DNA of 64,000 nt from Verrucomicrobiales bacterium (GTDB taxonomy: Bacteria > Verrucomicrobiota > Verrucomicrobiia > Verrucomicrobiales > DEV007). The notes under the pieces were generated by a model. That model was given only the letters and a program-made list of their open reading frames with translations. It was not told the DNA's origin and searched no databases. This document shows positions 47,532-55,869 of this stretch, one piece after another; the first letter of the stretch is position 1; the number at the start of each line of letters is the position of its first letter. A program made the translations under genes and the position numbers. The stretch is from NCBI GenBank assembly GCA_029213195.1, contig JARGNI010000001.1, positions 186,001 to 250,000 on the forward strand, in the 5' to 3' direction.

Positions 47532-50500
47532 TCAGGCTTTTCCGCAGCATTGCTTGAATTTCTTGCCACTCCCGCAAGGGCAGGGATCGTTTCGTCCAAC
47601 CTTGGGAGCTTCGCGTTTCACGGTTTTGGGAATCTCGATCTTGGGCCGATCGTCTTCCTGGGCGATTCCGCTCGAATCTCCGGCGGCGAGTTCTGAAAGG
47701 ACATCGGGACGACTGGTCTGGATCCCCCGGAGGACGTTGCCGTAGTTGTCGGGACGGGTCGTCGTCCGGAAGAGATTCCCAAGGACCTCGATCTTGATTC
47801 GATCCATCAGTCCCACGAAGATCTCATAGGCCGCGTGCTTGTATTCGACGAGCGGGTCTTTCTGCGCGTAGCGGTAGTTTCCGATCGACTCCCGCAGGCT
47901 GTCCATCTCGTAGAGGTGCTCCTGCCAGAGCTGGTCAATGCTGTGGAGAATGACAAAACGCTCGAGCCCTTCGACTCGTTCGGGATCTTCGTGAGCGGTC
48001 TTGATCTCGTAAGCCGCTTTGACTTGTGAGATGAAGAAATCGAGATTTTCCTCATCGGAACGGGAACCCATCTGGGCATCGCTTTCCGTCAGTCCAAGAG
48101 GGAAGTGCGTGTTGAAGGCGTTCAGCGCGGCATGATGATCGAGCTCGTTGGTCTCGGGATCGAAGCAATCGTCGAGAATCGCCGGCATCGCATCTTCGAT
48201 GAGGTCATTGATGAGCGCGTGCGGGTCTTCGGTATTGAGCACCTCGTTGCGATAGCCGTAGACCACCGAACGCTGGTTGTTCATGACGTCGTCGTATTCG
48301 AGGATGTGTTTCCGCGAGAGGTAGTCTCGCTGCTCGACTTTTTTCTGGGCATTCTCGACGGACTTGTTCAGCCAGGGGTGTTCCAACTCCTGTCCTTCCT
48401 CGAGACCAAAGCGATCCATCATTTTGGTCATGCGCTCGGCGGCACCGAATTGCATCATGAGGTCGTCCTCGAAACTGACGTAAAAGACGGACATCCCCGG
48501 GTCACCTTGACGCGAACAACGACCACGAAGCTGACGGTCGACACGGCGGCTGCGGTGACGCTCGGTCGCAACAACAAAGAGTCCACCCTTATCGGATACT
48601 CCATCCCCCAGCTTGATGTCGGTGCCTCGACCGGCCATGTTGGTGGCAACCGTCACGGATCCGGGCTGACCGGCGCGGGCGACGATCTCCGCCTCCTGCA
48701 TGTGGAACTTGGCGTTGAGGACGGAGTGGGGGATCTTCTCCCGCTTGAGCATGCGGGCGAGCACTTCCGAGGATTCGACACTCGCGGTTCCGAGCAGGAC
48801 AGGCTGTCCTTCGGCGTGTTTCTCACGAACGAGTTCGATAACCGCTTTGAACTTCTCGCGCTGCGTCTTGAAAATCTTGTCGTTGAGGTCGATCCGGGCG
48901 ATGGGTCGGTTCGTCGGGACGACGAGGACATCGAGTTTGTAGATGTCGTGGAATTCTGCCGCTTCCGTTTCCGCGGTTCCGGTCATTCCTCCGAGCTTCT
49001 CGTAGAGACGGAAGTAGTTCTGGATCGTGATCGTCGCGTAAGTCTGGGTTTCGCCCTCGATCTTCACGCCTTCTTTTGCCTCCACCGCCTGGTGGAGTCC
49101 ATCGGACCAACGACGTCCCGCCATTTTTCGGCCGGTGTTCTCGTCGACGATCATGACACGATTGTCTTCGACCACGTAGTGTACGTCCCGCTCGTAGAGG
49201 GTGTAGGCTCGCATCAACTGAGAGATGGTGTGCATCTTCTCGGCCTGGGTAGCCATCTTCTGCTGGAGATCGGTCTTCTGCTGCGCTTTCTGGTTTTCGG
49301 AGAGGGACTCGTTGCCATCGATCTCGGAAAAGGCGTCCGAGAGATCCGGAAGAACAAAAGCCTGGGGATCGTCGGGACTGAGAAACTGGCGACCCTGCTC
49401 AGTGAGCTCGGCTTCGTGCTGTTTCGGATCGAGAGTGAAATAGAGTTCCTCCTTCAGTTCGAAGAGAGCCGTCTTTTGAGGATCGCGAAAAAACTCGAGC
49501 TCCGCCTTCTCCATGGCTCGGCGCACTTCGGCATCCTCCATGGCCCGGAGAAGTGCACGGTTGCGAGGCATGCCAAGCTTGACCTTGTAATAGATCGTTC
49601 CGGCTTCGGAAAGGTTTCCAGCTTCCAGCTCCTTTTTCGCCTGTTGGGCGAGGTCGTTGCAGAGGTTGGTCTGCTTGCGGTAGAGGTTCTGGATCGCTCC
49701 CTTGTATTGATCGAATTGCTGATCCTGGCGGACCGTGACCGGTCCGGAGATGATGAGCGGGGTTCTCGCTTCATCGACGAGGACGGAGTCGACCTCATCG
49801 ATGAGAGCAAAGTAGTGATTCCGCTGCACCTGCTGCTCGGCGTCTTGCGCCATGCCGTTGTCCCGGAGGTAGTCGAATCCGAATTCACTTGCCGTCCCGT
49901 AGGTGATGTCGCGGCTGTACATGTCCTTCCGCTGAGTGGGATCCTGTCCGTTCTGGATGCAGCCCACGGAGAGTCCGAGCCATTCGAAAAGATATCCCAT
50001 CCACTCCGAGTCCCGTCGAGCGAGGTAGTCGTTCACGGTGATGACATGCACGCCCATTCCGGTAAGGGCATTCAAAAAGACAGGAAGGGTCGCGACGAGG
50101 GTTTTTCCCTCACCCGTGGCCATCTCCGCAATCATACCCCGGTGAAGACCGATGCCGCCGATCAGCTGGACGTCGAAGTGCACCATCTCCCATTTGACGG
50201 GCTGATCACAGACATTCCACTCCTGGCCGCAAAGACGACGTGCCGTGTTTTTCACTACCGCATAGGCTTCGGGCAGAATTTCGTCGAGGTAGGCCGCCCG
50301 AGCCGCAGGAAACTCCTCTTTCAGATCTGCAAACTTGCGCTGCGCTTCCAGGATTTTCTTGGCGAGGGCCTCGTTGTCCAAGGAGCCGATTTCATCGACT
50401 CGAATAAAGCCGGAGGCGTCGCGAAACTCGTCGGCGAGTTGGTAGAAGCGTTCGGACCAGCCTGTCAGGGTGGCACGATTCTCTTCCAGGCTGCGGGTTT

Positions 50501-50708
50501 GAAGAATCCGTTCGCTGTAGGCTTCGACGCGGAGATCATAACGGGAGAGATGATCCTTCCAGGCTGCGACCTTTTGTTTCAGCACCTCGTCCGACTCTTT
50601 CTGGAGTCCTTCCTCGATCTGATTGATTTGCTCGACGATGGGCGAGATCTTGCGGATGACGCGATGATTTCGACTACCGACGATGAGTTTCAGGATCCAC
50701 TTGAGCAT
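47532..50708 (-). CDS. secA: Preprotein translocase ATPase SecA
   Basis: 1058 residues, longer than the usual 850-900. It is the ATPase motor that pushes preproteins through SecYEG. Motifs: Walker A ATGEGKT at about 197-203 (about 102 in E. coli), Walker B-type DEVDSVLVDEARTPLIISG, motif GRGTDIKLGDG, and a C-terminal zinc finger CPCGSGKKFKQCC. The extra length is mainly an N-terminal insertion of about 75-95 residues between the first helix (MLKWILKLIVGSRNHR) and LPEAYAVVKNTARRL. It starts with ATG; no Shine-Dalgarno. parA precedes it by 104 nt on the same strand. Confidence 0.97.
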   Translation of the reverse strand: MLKWILKLIVGSRNHRVIRKISPIVEQINQIEEGLQKESDEVLKQKVAAWKDHLSRYDLRVEAYSERILQTRSLEENRATLTGWSERFYQLADEFRDASGFIRVDEIGSLDNEALAKKILEAQRKFADLKEEFPAARAAYLDEILPEAYAVVKNTARRLCGQEWNVCDQPVKWEMVHFDVQLIGGIGLHRGMIAEMATGEGKTLVATLPVFLNALTGMGVHVITVNDYLARRDSEWMGYLFEWLGLSVGCIQNGQDPTQRKDMYSRDITYGTASEFGFDYLRDNGMAQDAEQQVQRNHYFALIDEVDSVLVDEARTPLIISGPVTVRQDQQFDQYKGAIQNLYRKQTNLCNDLAQQAKKELEAGNLSEAGTIYYKVKLGMPRNRALLRAMEDAEVRRAMEKAELEFFRDPQKTALFELKEELYFTLDPKQHEAELTEQGRQFLSPDDPQAFVLPDLSDAFSEIDGNESLSENQKAQQKTDLQQKMATQAEKMHTISQLMRAYTLYERDVHYVVEDNRVMIVDENTGRKMAGRRWSDGLHQAVEAKEGVKIEGETQTYATITIQNYFRLYEKLGGMTGTAETEAAEFHDIYKLDVLVVPTNRPIARIDLNDKIFKTQREKFKAVIELVREKHAEGQPVLLGTASVESSEVLARMLKREKIPHSVLNAKFHMQEAEIVARAGQPGSVTVATNMAGRGTDIKLGDGVSDKGGLFVVATERHRSRRVDRQLRGRCSRQGDPGMSVFYVSFEDDLMMQFGAAERMTKMMDRFGLEEGQELEHPWLNKSVENAQKKVEQRDYLSRKHILEYDDVMNNQRSVVYGYRNEVLNTEDPHALINDLIEDAMPAILDDCFDPETNELDHHAALNAFNTHFPLGLTESDAQMGSRSDEENLDFFISQVKAAYEIKTAHEDPERVEGLERFVILHSIDQLWQEHLYEMDSLRESIGNYRYAQKDPLVEYKHAAYEIFVGLMDRIKIEVLGNLFRTTTRPDNYGNVLRGIQTSRPDVLSELAAGDSSGIAQEDDRPKIEIPKTVKREAPKVGRNDPCPCGSGKKFKQCCGKA

Positions 50709-50812
50709 GGTCTATAATTGTAAGAAAAATAAGGAAAGGTGAACTATACGCTATCCGTCCGGCTTTTCAGGCTCTTTTCCACGAAGAAAACGGAAGATGG
50801 AGAGCGGGAGCG

Positions 50813-51580
50813 TCAAGGGTGGCGACGAAGAAATTCATCGGCCAGGGCGCGATAGGCGACGGATCCTGAGCAGGAAGGCGCGTAGTCGATAATGGTCTGG
50901 CCGTAGCTGGGTGCTTCTCCAAGGCGAATGTTTCGCGGGATGATCGTTTCGTAAGTGACTTCGGGGAAATATTCCCGAACATCATTGATGACCATGGTGG
51001 ACAGATTGGTCCGGCTGTCGGCCATGGTCATGACGATTCCTTCGAGCACCACTTCCGGATTGGCACCCGATTCCTTGATCTGCTGGTGCACACCGACGAT
51101 TTTGGAGAGTCCTTCGAGACCGAAATACTCGCACTGAAGCGGGACGATCAACTCATCCGCTGCCGCGAGGGCGGAGGTCATGAGGACTCCGAGAGACGGC
51201 GGGCAATCCATGAGGATGTAGTCCGCTATCCCGGTATTCTTGAAAGGGGCTAGAAGGTTCTTGAGTCGGACCAGGTGATCATCCTCGCGCGCCATCTCGA
51301 TTTCGCAGCCCGCCAAATCCATGTCGCAGGGGATGATGGAGAGATTCTCGTATTTCGTGGGGAGAACCAGTTCGGAGACATCGCCTCCGCCAATCAGGTG
51401 CTGGTAGATGCTGGGGTGATCACCGGGGACGAGATCGAGGGCACTCGTCGAGTTGGCTTGCGGATCGAGGTCGAGGACGATCACTTTTACCCCTCGTTCG
51501 GCGAGGCAGGCGCCCAGATTGACCGAGGTCGTGGTTTTTCCGACGCCCCCTTTCTGGTTGGCAATAGCGATGGTTTTCAT
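50813..51580 (-). CDS. ParA/Soj family chromosome-partitioning ATPase
   Basis: 255 residues from the ATG at 51580 (MKTIAIANQKGGVGKTTTSV). A frame extension upstream to 51763 is unlike the family. It has the deviant Walker A KGGVGKTT, the A' motif VLDLDPQANST, and Walker B YILMDCPPSLGVLM. ParA works with a DNA-bound ParB to move chromosome origins. No parB lies next to it in this window; downstream is secA. Because ParA and MinD-like families overlap, the exact partner is uncertain, but DLDPQ and CPPSLG are Soj-like. Confidence 0.88.
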   Translation of the reverse strand: MKTIAIANQKGGVGKTTTSVNLGACLAERGVKVIVLDLDPQANSTSALDLVPGDHPSIYQHLIGGGDVSELVLPTKYENLSIIPCDMDLAGCEIEMAREDDHLVRLKNLLAPFKNTGIADYILMDCPPSLGVLMTSALAAADELIVPLQCEYFGLEGLSKIVGVHQQIKESGANPEVVLEGIVMTMADSRTNLSTMVINDVREYFPEVTYETIIPRNIRLGEAPSYGQTIIDYAPSCSGSVAYRALADEFLRRHP

Positions 51581-51756
51581 GAAAAAATGCAGTGAGATAC
51601 GGTGGGCGGGAAACTTGCCCGATCTTGGAACGTGCGAAAGCGAAATTCTTGCCGGTTCGGAAAAGAGTTCGATCCGGCAGGGGAACCATGGCGAGAAATT
51701 CCCTCCTTGCAATTCACGTCCTTGTTTGATGTATTCGTTGAGTGTGTGATCTCTCG

Positions 51757-52974
51757 ATGACAAGGCTCATGGGACCTCGGATCCATCTTCTGCAATGGGT
51801 GCTGATTCTCGCAGCATTCAGCACGTTTCCACCTGCTTTTTCACAGGAAGAGGGAGACGCAACGTCTTCGCTGACGGTGGAAGAGGCATCGCAGAGTATT
51901 CTTGTCGAGAGTGACTCGGAAGCCTCTTCGAACGATGCCGATGAGAAGTCCTCCGAGAAGATGCGGGAGGAGATGCTGGAGCGTCTCGCCGATCAGTTGT
52001 CCAAGCGGATGCGAACACTCAAGGAGCGAGAATCCGCCCTTTCGGCTCGAGAGCAGTCCCTGGTGGAGAGGGAGAAGGCCGCCAAAGAGCGGGAGGAGAT
52101 GCTCGGTTCGATGGAGGAGCTGATGCAGCTGAGGGAAGAGGTGGTCAAGCGCCGGGAGAAACTGCCACCAGCCCAGTCCTGGAACGGGCCCGCTGCCCCG
52201 GGAATTTACGGAAAATATGCCGCCGTATTGGATGGAACCACGATGCAGTTTTTCTACAAGAAGGCTGCTCACGAGAGAGTGCCCGTCGCGAGCACCCAAA
52301 AACTGGTAACTGCGCTGGTCGTTTGCCAGGAGGGGAATCTGGATCGCATGGTGGAAGTCCCCAAGGAGGTCTACGAGGTCGAGCCCACCGTCGTCGGGGT
52401 GAAGCCCGGCGAGACATACAGTCGGAGACAGCTCTTGACCGCTCTCCTCGTCAAAAGCGGGAATGACATCGCGGCCACCCTGGCGATCGATAATGCGGGA
52501 TCGGTTGAAGCGTTTGCCGAGAAAATGAATACCTTTGCCCGCTATATCGGCATGACGGATTCGAATTTCATCAATCCTCATGGTCTGCCTGCCAAGGGAC
52601 AGTATTCAACGGCCCGAGACATCGCTATCGCTGCGTTCGAGGCTTACCAGGTCAAAGATATCCGAGAGATGATCATCAAAAAGTCCTATGATTTTGTGTT
52701 CAACGACGGTCGCGTCTACACACTCCCGAATACCAACCGCGTTCTGGGTAGTTTCGAGGGATGCAATGGAATGAAAACGGGTTTCACCTACGCGGCAGGC
52801 AATTGCCTTGTCTCCAGTGCCCGTGTCGATGGGAAGGACCGAATTTCTGTCGTGTTGAAAAGCGCGCGACTCCAGGTCTGGGAAGATAGCAAAAAGCTTC
52901 TCCAATGGTCGCTGGAGCTGGAGATGGGAGGCACGGGGATCCCCGCTGCATTCGGCGTGGTCGCGACTCCGTGA
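51757..52974 (+). CDS. D-alanyl-D-alanine carboxypeptidase (peptidase S11) with N-terminal coiled coil
   Basis: About 405 residues. ATG 51757 (MTRLMGPRIHLLQWVLILAA) gives a signal peptide ending near PPAFS; a GTG at 51742 or ATG at 51769 is possible. An acidic linker and a long charged coiled coil (about 65-135) precede the catalytic domain. Active-site motifs are S-T-Q-K (about 179-182), S-G-N (about 234-236) and K-T-G (about 340-342). Such enzymes trim the terminal D-Ala of peptidoglycan stem peptides in the periplasm. The usual C-terminal membrane-anchoring domain is absent; the coiled coil may anchor or oligomerise it instead (inference). It is divergent from parA. Confidence 0.9.
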   Translation: MTRLMGPRIHLLQWVLILAAFSTFPPAFSQEEGDATSSLTVEEASQSILVESDSEASSNDADEKSSEKMREEMLERLADQLSKRMRTLKERESALSAREQSLVEREKAAKEREEMLGSMEELMQLREEVVKRREKLPPAQSWNGPAAPGIYGKYAAVLDGTTMQFFYKKAAHERVPVASTQKLVTALVVCQEGNLDRMVEVPKEVYEVEPTVVGVKPGETYSRRQLLTALLVKSGNDIAATLAIDNAGSVEAFAEKMNTFARYIGMTDSNFINPHGLPAKGQYSTARDIAIAAFEAYQVKDIREMIIKKSYDFVFNDGRVYTLPNTNRVLGSFEGCNGMKTGFTYAAGNCLVSSARVDGKDRISVVLKSARLQVWEDSKKLLQWSLELEMGGTGIPAAFGVVATP

Positions 52975-53019
52975 CGGGAGGCGCGGAAGACCTTGTTGCG
53001 GGGAGTTCCTTTCCGAAAT

Positions 53020-53046
53020 CCACACCGTTTGAAAAGAACGGTGGGG
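53020..53046. terminator. Hairpin between convergent carboxypeptidase and histidine-kinase genes
   Basis: CACCGTT-TGAAAAG-AACGGTG, a 7-bp perfect stem with two further G:C pairs after a mismatch, lies between the two convergent stop codons and ends 1 nt before the kinase stop. No T-run follows on either strand, so termination is only inferred. Confidence 0.4.
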
Positions 53047-55539
53047 TCAGAAGGTCGGCTGCGCGGAGTTGGCGGCTTCCACTGCTTCCGAGATCGAGGT
53101 CCGAACATCATCGACTGAGATTGGCTTCGCGACGAAACCGTTCATTCCTCCGGCGAGACAGCTGTCTCGGACGCCAGCGAGGGCATGTCCCGTCATCGCA
53201 ATGATAACGGGCTGCCGGGGGAGGTTGAAATTCTTCCGAATCATCTCGGTGGCTTCGAGGCCTCCCATAACGGGCATCTGGAGATCCATGAGGACAAGAT
53301 CGATATCGCCTTGCGCGACTCGTTCGACGCCCTTGGCGCCGTTGTTGGCGAATTCGATTCCGATGTATCCCAGTTTCTCGAGGACCATTCCGGCGATCTT
53401 CTGATTCATGAGGACGTCTTCCACGATCAGGATTTTCGCAGGGAATTTCTTCGCGAAGTCCTGTCCGGTGGGCATGGTGTCGGAGGAGGATTCGAAGCGG
53501 GAGTCCTCGACTTCAATCCCACGGCCTCGCTGGACCATGGCGACCGAGTTGCGTAGGAGTTTGAGCTCCGAGATGGGTTTGTAGAGGGTTCGAACAAGAG
53601 GGTATTTTTGCTCGTCGACTCGGATGCTGCTTTCCCCGATGGCAGAGAGCAGGATGGAAGGAATGGCTGCTGCCACGAGCGTATTTACGAATTGCCACAT
53701 TTCTTCTTCATCGCCTATCGCCATCGGGTCGGCGATGACGAAATCGGGCTTCCGCTCTGCAATTTGTGCGGCGAGAGATGGCGTGTATTGCCGAGCAATC
53801 ATGACCTGGACTTGCCAGCTTTCCAGGTAGGTCTTGATCAATGCGTTGAGCGGCTCGTTCCGCGTCAGGAGAATGCAGTTCGTGTTGTGAAGAGGCTTCT
53901 GGTTCTCGATCTGGTGTTGAGGTTTGATGGCCCCTTGTTGAGGCACTTCTCGGAAGGGAAGATCGAAATAGAACTCGGAACCTTCTCCCAGCTCACTCTG
54001 GACACCGAGCTGGCCGCCGAAAAAGCTGCAGAGTTTTTTGCTGATCGCTAGACCCAGTCCAGTTCCGCCAAATTTCCGAGTCGTGGAAGCATCGGCCTGC
54101 GTGAAAGCTTCGAAGATTTTCTCCTGGTTCTCGGGGGCGATTCCAATTCCCGAATCCTTGACCGAAATTCGAATCATGGGTTCGGTTCCAGTCTTGGTCT
54201 CCCGGGACGTCACCTTTGCCATGATGATGACTTCACCCTCATTGGTGAATTTCATTGCGTTTCCGACCAGGTTCACAAGGACCTGCTTGAGACGTTCGTA
54301 GTCCCCGAAGATCGAGCTGGGGACTCTCTTTTCCACGAAGTAGATGAGCTCGAGGCCGCTCTCGGCGGCATAGTAGGCAAACATCTCGATGGTTTCCTCG
54401 ATCAGCGCCACGAGGTCGACGGGTTCGCTCTCGGTTTTCATCTTCTCGGATTCGAGCTTGGAGAAGTCGAGCACATCGTTGATGAGGTGAACCAGCGATT
54501 GACCGCTGGTCCTCATGATCTGGACGAGCTCTTTCTGCTGGCTGGAGAGAGTGGTCTCCATGAGTAGACTGGTCGTCCCAATGATCCCGTTCATTGGAGT
54601 GCGGATCTCGTGGCTCATGTTCGCGAGGAAGTCCGACTTGGCCTCCTTGGCCACCTCGGCTTGTCGCTTCGCAATCTGGATCTCCTCGATGGATTCGTGA
54701 AACTGATCGGTCGTGCGCCGGAGACTCTCCGCCATCGAGTTGAAGCTTTCGTGAATCTTGGCAATTTCAGGAGGTCCGTTCTCTTTCAAAAGATAGTCAT
54801 AGCGTCCCTCCGTGACCGTATTCATTCCCTCCGCCAGTCCTTGGAGTCGCTTGGAGAACCAGCTTCCCATGAAGATGAGTGAAACAAGAAGGGGCACGAT
54901 CCCGAGGAGGGGGAAAAGATGGCGGATCTCGAGGACACTTGTCAGTCTCAGGACATCCGGGCTGACCCGAGCCTCGGTGGTAAAGAAGGTGGGGGTGCCG
55001 TTGAGGACAGCCGGAAAAACGGCTCGCATATACGTCGGTTTCGCATTGGCATTCCCAAGACTTGCTCGCAGCCCATTGGTTGCATTGTGAATTGACTCTA
55101 CCTCGTTGGAAAAAGTCCGGATCAGGGGGCGATTCGTGCTGATGACATCGAGCAGCATTTCAGGAATCGCGGTGGGTTCGTCCGAGATGAACTCGGGACT
55201 GGATGATACAAAGATTTCGACTGGAGAAGCGCTTTCGGAGGGCTTCTGGTAGATCGCGATTCGAGCCTGCGGTCTGTTGGAAAGGGTATAGTTGAGGGAG
55301 GAAAGAAGATTTCGAATCTCTGCGGACGCGGCTTCTTCTTCCTCGATCAATCGCTCCATCATTCCCGGCGTAAACCTTTGCGCAAAAGCCGCCGCTTTGG
55401 AGGAAAAGTCGGAACTCAGGTTACGCTTCTCATTCTTGGCCTCATGAAGATAGGTGATGGCGAGACCCAGGCACGCACCTACTGCAGCCATGAACAGGCT
55501 GGCGCAGAGTAGAGAGAATCCGAGAGAAGGTCTTCGCAT
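53047..55539 (-). CDS. Membrane hybrid sensor histidine kinase with two receiver domains (one degenerate)
   Basis: About 830 residues from the ATG at 55539 ([11 protein letters not shown]); a TTG 12 nt upstream is possible. Order: TM1 (about 8-31), a periplasmic sensor of about 170 residues, TM2 (about 208-227), HAMP, coiled linker, HisKA with [11 protein letters not shown] (His about 310), HATPase ([26 protein letters not shown]), a degenerate receiver (about 555-670), and a canonical C-terminal receiver ([14 protein letters not shown] with Asp about 752, MTGHA, FVAKP). The first receiver keeps an Asp (VIAD) and a Lys (LYKP) but lacks the acidic pair. The signal and the partner regulator are unknown; no regulator gene is adjacent. 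Confidence 0.93.
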   Translation of the reverse strand: MRRPSLGFSLLCASLFMAAVGACLGLAITYLHEAKNEKRNLSSDFSSKAAAFAQRFTPGMMERLIEEEEAASAEIRNLLSSLNYTLSNRPQARIAIYQKPSESASPVEIFVSSSPEFISDEPTAIPEMLLDVISTNRPLIRTFSNEVESIHNATNGLRASLGNANAKPTYMRAVFPAVLNGTPTFFTTEARVSPDVLRLTSVLEIRHLFPLLGIVPLLVSLIFMGSWFSKRLQGLAEGMNTVTEGRYDYLLKENGPPEIAKIHESFNSMAESLRRTTDQFHESIEEIQIAKRQAEVAKEAKSDFLANMSHEIRTPMNGIIGTTSLLMETTLSSQQKELVQIMRTSGQSLVHLINDVLDFSKLESEKMKTESEPVDLVALIEETIEMFAYYAAESGLELIYFVEKRVPSSIFGDYERLKQVLVNLVGNAMKFTNEGEVIIMAKVTSRETKTGTEPMIRISVKDSGIGIAPENQEKIFEAFTQADASTTRKFGGTGLGLAISKKLCSFFGGQLGVQSELGEGSEFYFDLPFREVPQQGAIKPQHQIENQKPLHNTNCILLTRNEPLNALIKTYLESWQVQVMIARQYTPSLAAQIAERKPDFVIADPMAIGDEEEMWQFVNTLVAAAIPSILLSAIGESSIRVDEQKYPLVRTLYKPISELKLLRNSVAMVQRGRGIEVEDSRFESSSDTMPTGQDFAKKFPAKILIVEDVLMNQKIAGMVLEKLGYIGIEFANNGAKGVERVAQGDIDLVLMDLQMPVMGGLEATEMIRKNFNLPRQPVIIAMTGHALAGVRDSCLAGGMNGFVAKPISVDDVRTSISEAVEAANSAQPTF

Positions 55540-55580
55540 AGAACTTCCCAAAATGTCGCCCCGTCTCCTGTTAATTCAAT

Positions 55581-55652
55581 CAAAAAACCATAAATATCAT
55601 ACTTTGAATGTTTCATGATTTGCTTGAAGACTGAAATCGATGCCCCTATGTT
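55581..55652 (+). promoter_or_regulatory. Sigma-70-type promoter of tRNA-Val, with A/T-rich upstream region
   Basis: TTGAAG (55624-55629), exactly 17 nt, TATGTT (55647-55652), with the predicted start about 10 nt before the tRNA. An A/T-rich stretch at 55581-55620 could act as an UP element. Placement is consistent with a stand-alone tRNA promoter; not verified experimentally. Confidence 0.6.
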
Positions 55653-55669
55653 CGCTCTCCCTATCCAAA

Positions 55670-55741
55670 GCGCGATTAGCTCAGGGGTAGAGCACCTGCT
55701 TCACACGCAGGTTGTCGCAGGTTCAAATCCTGCATCGCGCA
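55670..55741 (+). tRNA. tRNA-Val (anticodon CAC)
   Basis: A 72-nt cloverleaf: acceptor GCGCGAT / ATCGCGC, D stem GCTC/GAGC, anticodon stem CCTGC/GCAGG with loop TTCACAC (anticodon CAC, reading GUG), T stem GCAGG/CCTGC with loop TTCAAAT, and discriminator A. CCA is not encoded. It stands alone between the kinase gene and rnr. Confidence 0.95.
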
Positions 55742-55869
55742 CTTCTTGGGGTTCACGTGAACGAAGTTTCCCCTCTCGCCGAAGGAAATCCGGTCATGAG
55801 GGCGCTGGGATTCGTCCAACGCGCGTTGCTGCGATGAAACGGCTCCTGACTGAGTTCTGGGCGGGTCCG

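Noticed and set aside
48105-50717. 870-codon open frame antisense to secA
   Set aside because: It mirrors secA codon bias, has no recognisable domain, and secA on the other strand is certain. The same applies to long antisense frames over rnr (56212-58311), secDF (36863-38608) and the RtcB-like gene (58603-60219).
51420-51689. 89-codon frame with AAGGAGG upstream, overlapping the parA start
   Set aside because: Overlaps parA in another frame and has no recognisable sequence; the Shine-Dalgarno-like motif is probably coincidental.
55751-55762. Perfect 12-bp palindrome GTTCACGTGAAC after the tRNA
   Set aside because: A single copy with no second site or neighbouring regulator; could be chance or part of a 3' end.
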